From Bacteroidota bacterium (lineage in GTDB: Bacteria; Bacteroidota; Bacteroidia; Bacteroidales; Lentimicrobiaceae), in the NCBI GenBank assembly GCA_023441805.1, contig JAEZNO010000041.1, forward strand, positions 1 to 64,000: a stretch of 64,000 bases of DNA, read 5' to 3'. Under the pieces are notes generated by a model that was not told the DNA's origin, did not search any database, and saw only the letters and a program-made list of their open reading frames with translations. The position numbers and the translations under genes are program-made. Numbering within the stretch: the stretch's first letter is position 1; each line of letters opens with the position of its first letter. This document shows positions 61,084 to 64,000 of the stretch, one piece after another.

Positions 61084-61830
61084 ATGGAAAATCCGAAAAC
61101 AATTGAGTCACTGGGTTTCGTTGTCAAAAAAGAAACATTAAGTCTGCTTGCCTCTGAGTACAAGTTTCAGGAGTTGATACTTGAAGATCTGGATCCCTAT
61201 CCCGGTTTTTATGATCAGTTTTTTATCCCCGTCAACGAGAATGAAAAGAAGCCAAGGTCGATTTTTGCCATCACTAAAGAATTGCGTTTCGAGCAATTAA
61301 ATGACTTCATCAGGATGACCAGAGAAATCAAGAAGACCTTCACCTATCGGTTTGATGCTGTACTTGCCAGACTCACTTTTCAGAATGAAATGGTTTCAGC
61401 AATCAGGATTTATATGGATGATTATAGTGCATTGCCTAAACTAATCGAAATGTACAAGAGCAAGGGAACAGCTTTTCAGGTTTCGAAGACAGTTAAACCC
61501 TACAGCAGTCTCATCCAGATCTGGAAATATATGGCACTTGAAGAGGTAATTCCAAACATCTACAGAGATAACGAACTTGCAGATACGTACTATTTTAAGG
61601 TGAAGAATTATGTTAACTGGAATAAATTTGAATCACTCACTTTTGCTATTCGCAATAATAACAATCATAAGGTTTATGATGCTGCTCAGGCCGGTTATTA
61701 CAGTCCGGAAGGTATAATAGAACTGGTGAGAATCTATGATCAGAAGGCAACCCTAAAGAACTTAGAGTTTCTAAAAGAAAAATATGAAGTTGAAATTGAG
61801 CGTTCACTATTTCAGCTTGAAAACAGTTAA
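61084..61830 (+). CDS. protein of unknown function (248 residues)
   Basis: I do not recognise this family. The protein is soluble, without signal peptide or membrane segment, and rich in charged and aromatic residues. The N-terminus SLGFVVKKETLSLLASEYKF is followed by LEDLDPYPGFYDQFFIP, RSIFAITKELRFEQLNDF and a mixed alpha/beta middle (YRFDAVLARLTFQNEMVSAIRIY). The end is helical (LEFLKEKYEVEIERSLFQLE). Open frame and codon use look like a real gene. It is divergent from pssA and 61 bases before another unknown gene on the same strand, so the two may be cotranscribed. Confidence 0.75.
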   Translation: MENPKTIESLGFVVKKETLSLLASEYKFQELILEDLDPYPGFYDQFFIPVNENEKKPRSIFAITKELRFEQLNDFIRMTREIKKTFTYRFDAVLARLTFQNEMVSAIRIYMDDYSALPKLIEMYKSKGTAFQVSKTVKPYSSLIQIWKYMALEEVIPNIYRDNELADTYYFKVKNYVNWNKFESLTFAIRNNNNHKVYDAAQAGYYSPEGIIELVRIYDQKATLKNLEFLKEKYEVEIERSLFQLENS

Positions 61831-61891
61831 TAAATTTAAGGTATTATAAGCTGAATAAATACCTTGAGAAATACACTAATAAGCTTAACAA

Positions 61892-62143
61892 ATGACACCT
61901 CAGGAATTTGCTGAACTTCCTATAAAGAAGAAAGTCAATTTAGTACTGTCAGAAGGAGAAGAAATCCTTGACCGAATTTATATGTATTATGTAGTGAAGC
62001 TTTTCACTTTTAAAGGATTATTTATCGAAATCTGGTACCAACAAATCACCAACCGAATCGACAGAATCCAAATTCTTGAACCTGATGATGTAATCCAACT
62101 CTACGAAAATAAAATTGACATCAACGATTTGTTTAAAGGCTAA
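61892..62143 (+). CDS. small protein of unknown function (83 residues)
   Basis: This 83-residue protein is not assigned to a family. It starts MTPQEFAELPIKKKVNLVLSEG. The middle, DRIYMYYVVKLFTFKGLFIEIWY, is aromatic-rich and may be a beta-hairpin or a weak membrane-facing patch. It ends with acidic LEPDDVIQLYENKIDINDLF. It lies just after the 248-residue unknown gene, so a joint role is possible but unproven. Confidence 0.7.
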   Translation: MTPQEFAELPIKKKVNLVLSEGEEILDRIYMYYVVKLFTFKGLFIEIWYQQITNRIDRIQILEPDDVIQLYENKIDINDLFKG

Positions 62144-62353
62144 AAGCCTCATTGGTCAATTATTGATAGTCAAAATTATTTGGTTAAACTCACCTGCCGG
62201 TGAAGTTCAAATGTTTCTCATTCCCAGTATTAATACATTGATTCAATTGATTTAATCAATAACATCCCATTTGACTAGAATACTGCAATTTAGGTTAAGT
62301 GATTGCCAACAGGCATGCCTAAAGCAATAAAATCAAATCATTAATCAAATCAT

Positions 62354-62361
62354 TACTTTTG
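62354..62361 (+). promoter_or_regulatory. queA -7 box (TACTTTTG)
   Basis: TACTTTTG on the plus strand fits TAnnTTTG and ends 17 bases before the queA ATG. Confidence 0.5.
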
Positions 62362-62378
62362 TACCTTATTTATTACGT

Positions 62379-63575
62379 ATGATAAGGAACATATCCATTT
62401 CCGACTACAACTATGATTTACCTGAGTTTCGTATAGCTAAGTTTCCTTTGGCAAAGAGGGATGAAACCAAATTGCTGGTATATAAGGATAATAATATAAC
62501 CGACAGTCACTTTCATTCACTTGATTCCTTTATTCCTGAAGGCTCTTTGTTGATATTTAATGACACCAAAGTAATAAAGGCTCGTTTGGTATTCCACAAA
62601 CCAGGGGGAGCCAGGATTGAGGTGTTCTGTTTAAATGAAATTGAATCAGGTGAAGGATTTGCCCGTTGGAAATGCTATGTTGGTAACGCAAAACGTTGGA
62701 AGAAAGACGACCTGACAATTCAGATTGATGGTTCTCCTGAATTGACCGCAAAGAAGGAAATGACAACTGACGATTCGTTTATCATACACTTCTCATGGCA
62801 TGATAAATCTAAAATATTTGAGGATTTACTTGATGTGTATGGTAAAGTACCCTTGCCACCATATTTGAACAGAGAGCCGGAAGAAGAAGACAAAGGACGC
62901 TATCAAACAATTTATGCTCGTAACGAGGGTTCTGTGGCTGCACCAACTGCCGGACTCCATTTCACCAATCACCTCTTTGATAAACTCGAAAGTAAAAACT
63001 GCCTTACAGAATATGTTACACTTCATGTTGGTGCAGGAACATTCAAACCTGTCACAACCAACAATGTGGCTGAGCATCAGATGCATGAAGAAAGAATCAT
63101 CATCAAAAGGTCCACTCTGCTCAGACTGATAGGAAATCTTGATAAGTGTATTATTCCGGTAGGTACAACTTCAATGCGCACACTCGAAAGTTTATATTGG
63201 CTTGGGTGTCAAATTATTTCTGGAAGAACTGATATCCTCAGAGCAGGAACTTTCTATATAGAGCAGTGGGAACCATATAATTCAAATGACAGAATTCATA
63301 CTGCCGATGCTCTTACTGCCATTCATGATTATATGAAGAAACATCATCTGCAGGAAATTTCAGGAGATACCAGGATAATGATAGTTCCCGGATATCAATT
63401 TAAAGTCTGTAAAGCATTGGTTACCAATTTTCATCAACCCCAAAGCACTTTACTATTATTGGTGGCTGCTTTTATCGGTGACAACTGGAAGAAAGTGTAT
63501 AATCATGCACTCGAAAATAATTATCGCTTTCTCAGTTATGGTGATGGGTGTTTGTTTTTCCCAAAAAGCAGTTAA
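62379..63575 (+). CDS. queA: S-adenosylmethionine:tRNA ribosyltransferase-isomerase
   Basis: QueA transfers and rearranges the ribose of S-adenosylmethionine onto preQ1 in tRNA, giving epoxyqueuosine. The 398-residue protein has YDLPEFRIAKFPLAKRDETKLL near the start. LLIFNDTKVIKARL, VAAPTAGLHFT, YVTLHVGAGTFKPVT and VGTTSMRTLESLYW follow, with VTNFHQPQSTLLLLVAAFIG at the end. It is longer than the 340-360-residue enterobacterial form. It works downstream of QueF, encoded at 19.5 kb. mobA begins 32 bases after its stop. Confidence 0.95.
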   Translation: MIRNISISDYNYDLPEFRIAKFPLAKRDETKLLVYKDNNITDSHFHSLDSFIPEGSLLIFNDTKVIKARLVFHKPGGARIEVFCLNEIESGEGFARWKCYVGNAKRWKKDDLTIQIDGSPELTAKKEMTTDDSFIIHFSWHDKSKIFEDLLDVYGKVPLPPYLNREPEEEDKGRYQTIYARNEGSVAAPTAGLHFTNHLFDKLESKNCLTEYVTLHVGAGTFKPVTTNNVAEHQMHEERIIIKRSTLLRLIGNLDKCIIPVGTTSMRTLESLYWLGCQIISGRTDILRAGTFYIEQWEPYNSNDRIHTADALTAIHDYMKKHHLQEISGDTRIMIVPGYQFKVCKALVTNFHQPQSTLLLLVAAFIGDNWKKVYNHALENNYRFLSYGDGCLFFPKSS

Positions 63576-63607
63576 CCGTATTTGCAGTGGTGTAATTAAT
63601 ATCGATA

Positions 63608-64000
63608 ATGGAAGATTGTACGGGTATCATATTAGCAGGAGGGAAAAGTAGCAGGATGGGAATACCTAAAGGGCTCATCTCATATAAAGGCAAGCCGATG
63701 ATCTCCTTCAGTATTAACCTTTTGTCAAAATACTGCAATCGAATACTTCTGAGTGCTTCTTTTGATACGTACGATCATTTTGGATTGGAAAGAGTACCTG
63801 ATATAAAGAAAAATGCAGGCCCAATGGCAGGTTTGCTTTCATGCTTAAAGCAAAGCAATTCTGACATTAACCTTTGTCTTCCAATCGATGTTCCTGAAAT
63901 TCCTACAGCTGTAATCGACCATCTACTCAAGTCAGCTAAAGAAAACCCCGGTAAGTGCATTGTACCGCTTACCCCACAAGCTGAGCCGTTGATAGCCATT
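63608..64000 (+). CDS. mobA: molybdenum cofactor guanylyltransferase, 5' part
   Basis: This gene runs off the right end of the window; 131 codons are visible. The N-terminus GIILAGGKSSRMGIPKGLISYKGKPM carries the nucleotide-binding LAGGxSxRMG...K signature of MobA. KNAGPMAGLLSCL is the G-loop region, and the acidic LPIDVPEIP corresponds to the metal-binding D-x-P segment. MobA attaches GMP to molybdopterin. Other nucleotidyltransferases share the first motif, so MobA versus a MobA-like protein is not fully settled. It is close behind queA and probably cotranscribed. Confidence 0.85.
   Translation, partial: MEDCTGIILAGGKSSRMGIPKGLISYKGKPMISFSINLLSKYCNRILLSASFDTYDHFGLERVPDIKKNAGPMAGLLSCLKQSNSDINLCLPIDVPEIPTAVIDHLLKSAKENPGKCIVPLTPQAEPLIAI

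Noticed and set aside
1..64000. Prophage, defence island or biosynthetic gene cluster
   Set aside because: No integrase, phage structural gene, restriction or toxin-antitoxin pair, or synthase was found. The only mobile gene is the Y1 transposase.

Overview
The window is 64 kb of AT-rich chromosomal DNA from a member of the Bacteroidota. Three kinds of evidence agree. (1) Three large secreted proteins end in type IX secretion (T9SS) sorting domains, and a PorG-like T9SS component is present. (2) About twenty genes have a TAnnTTTG box, the Bacteroidota -7 promoter element, shortly upstream of the start. I saw no consistent Shine-Dalgarno signal where I looked. (3) Gene clusters typical of the phylum are present: porG-like/uppS/bamA/ompH/ompH, kdsD/CMD/lptB, DUF4296/ompH-like, and fused korA plus korB. 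Having both 2-oxoglutarate:ferredoxin oxidoreductase and the 2-oxoglutarate dehydrogenase E1/E2 pair suggests a facultative anaerobe or microaerophile, perhaps of the Bacteroidales/Marinilabiliales type. That placement is inference; no rRNA or tRNA gene was seen.

Layout. 1-6.6 kb: an 11-bp tandem repeat, a possible relic of a T9SS sorting domain, and two divergent genes for large secreted proteins. 6.7-8.0 kb: glyA. 8.1-13.6 kb (minus strand): a Kef-type antiporter with a Usp-like tail, xseB, xseA, gap and a SixA-type phosphatase. 13.7-17.1 kb: a giant adhesin-like T9SS cargo protein. 17.4-19.4 kb: an M20 peptidase, then a repeat-dense patch beside a Y1 (IS200/REP-type) transposase. 19.5-26.2 kb: queF, a queuosine-precursor transporter, xth, a VOC protein, dsbD, tilS and a small GNAT protein. 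26.3-34.5 kb: korB/korA divergent from a 55-residue ferredoxin, a 669-bp repeat-bearing gap, then sucA and sucB. 34.7-41.1 kb: nadB, a gamma-carbonic-anhydrase-like protein, a membrane zinc peptidase, a DedA-like protein and ppc. 41.6-48.3 kb (minus): two OmpH/Skp proteins, bamA, uppS, a porG-like gene and nadK, i.e. outer-membrane assembly. 48.4-54.0 kb: an aldo/keto reductase, deoC, small lipoproteins, a membrane-anchored OmpH-like protein and recQ. 54.5-56.6 kb: kdsD, a CMD-family protein and lptB. 56.7-62.1 kb: an exported oligoendopeptidase F, a serine hydrolase, pssA and two proteins of unknown function. 62.4-64.0 kb: queA and the start of mobA, which runs off the window.

How the genes fit together. 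Envelope biogenesis dominates: BamA, Skp-like chaperones, UppS, KdsD/LptB for LPS, PssA, and PorG with its T9SS cargo. A second theme is central carbon metabolism around 2-oxoglutarate, oxaloacetate and aspartate (KOR, ODH, PPC, NadB). A third is queuosine salvage and modification (QueF, the transporter, QueA).

I found no clear undescribed defence or biosynthetic system; most of the window is housekeeping. The most unusual material is non-coding: the palindrome and repeat block next to the Y1 transposase (18.75-18.96 kb), 11-bp-phased tandem repeats at three intergenic sites (two sharing one unit), a 232-bp segment bounded by inverted repeats matching a recurring terminator hairpin, and a GTAGAGACGC-type palindrome family.
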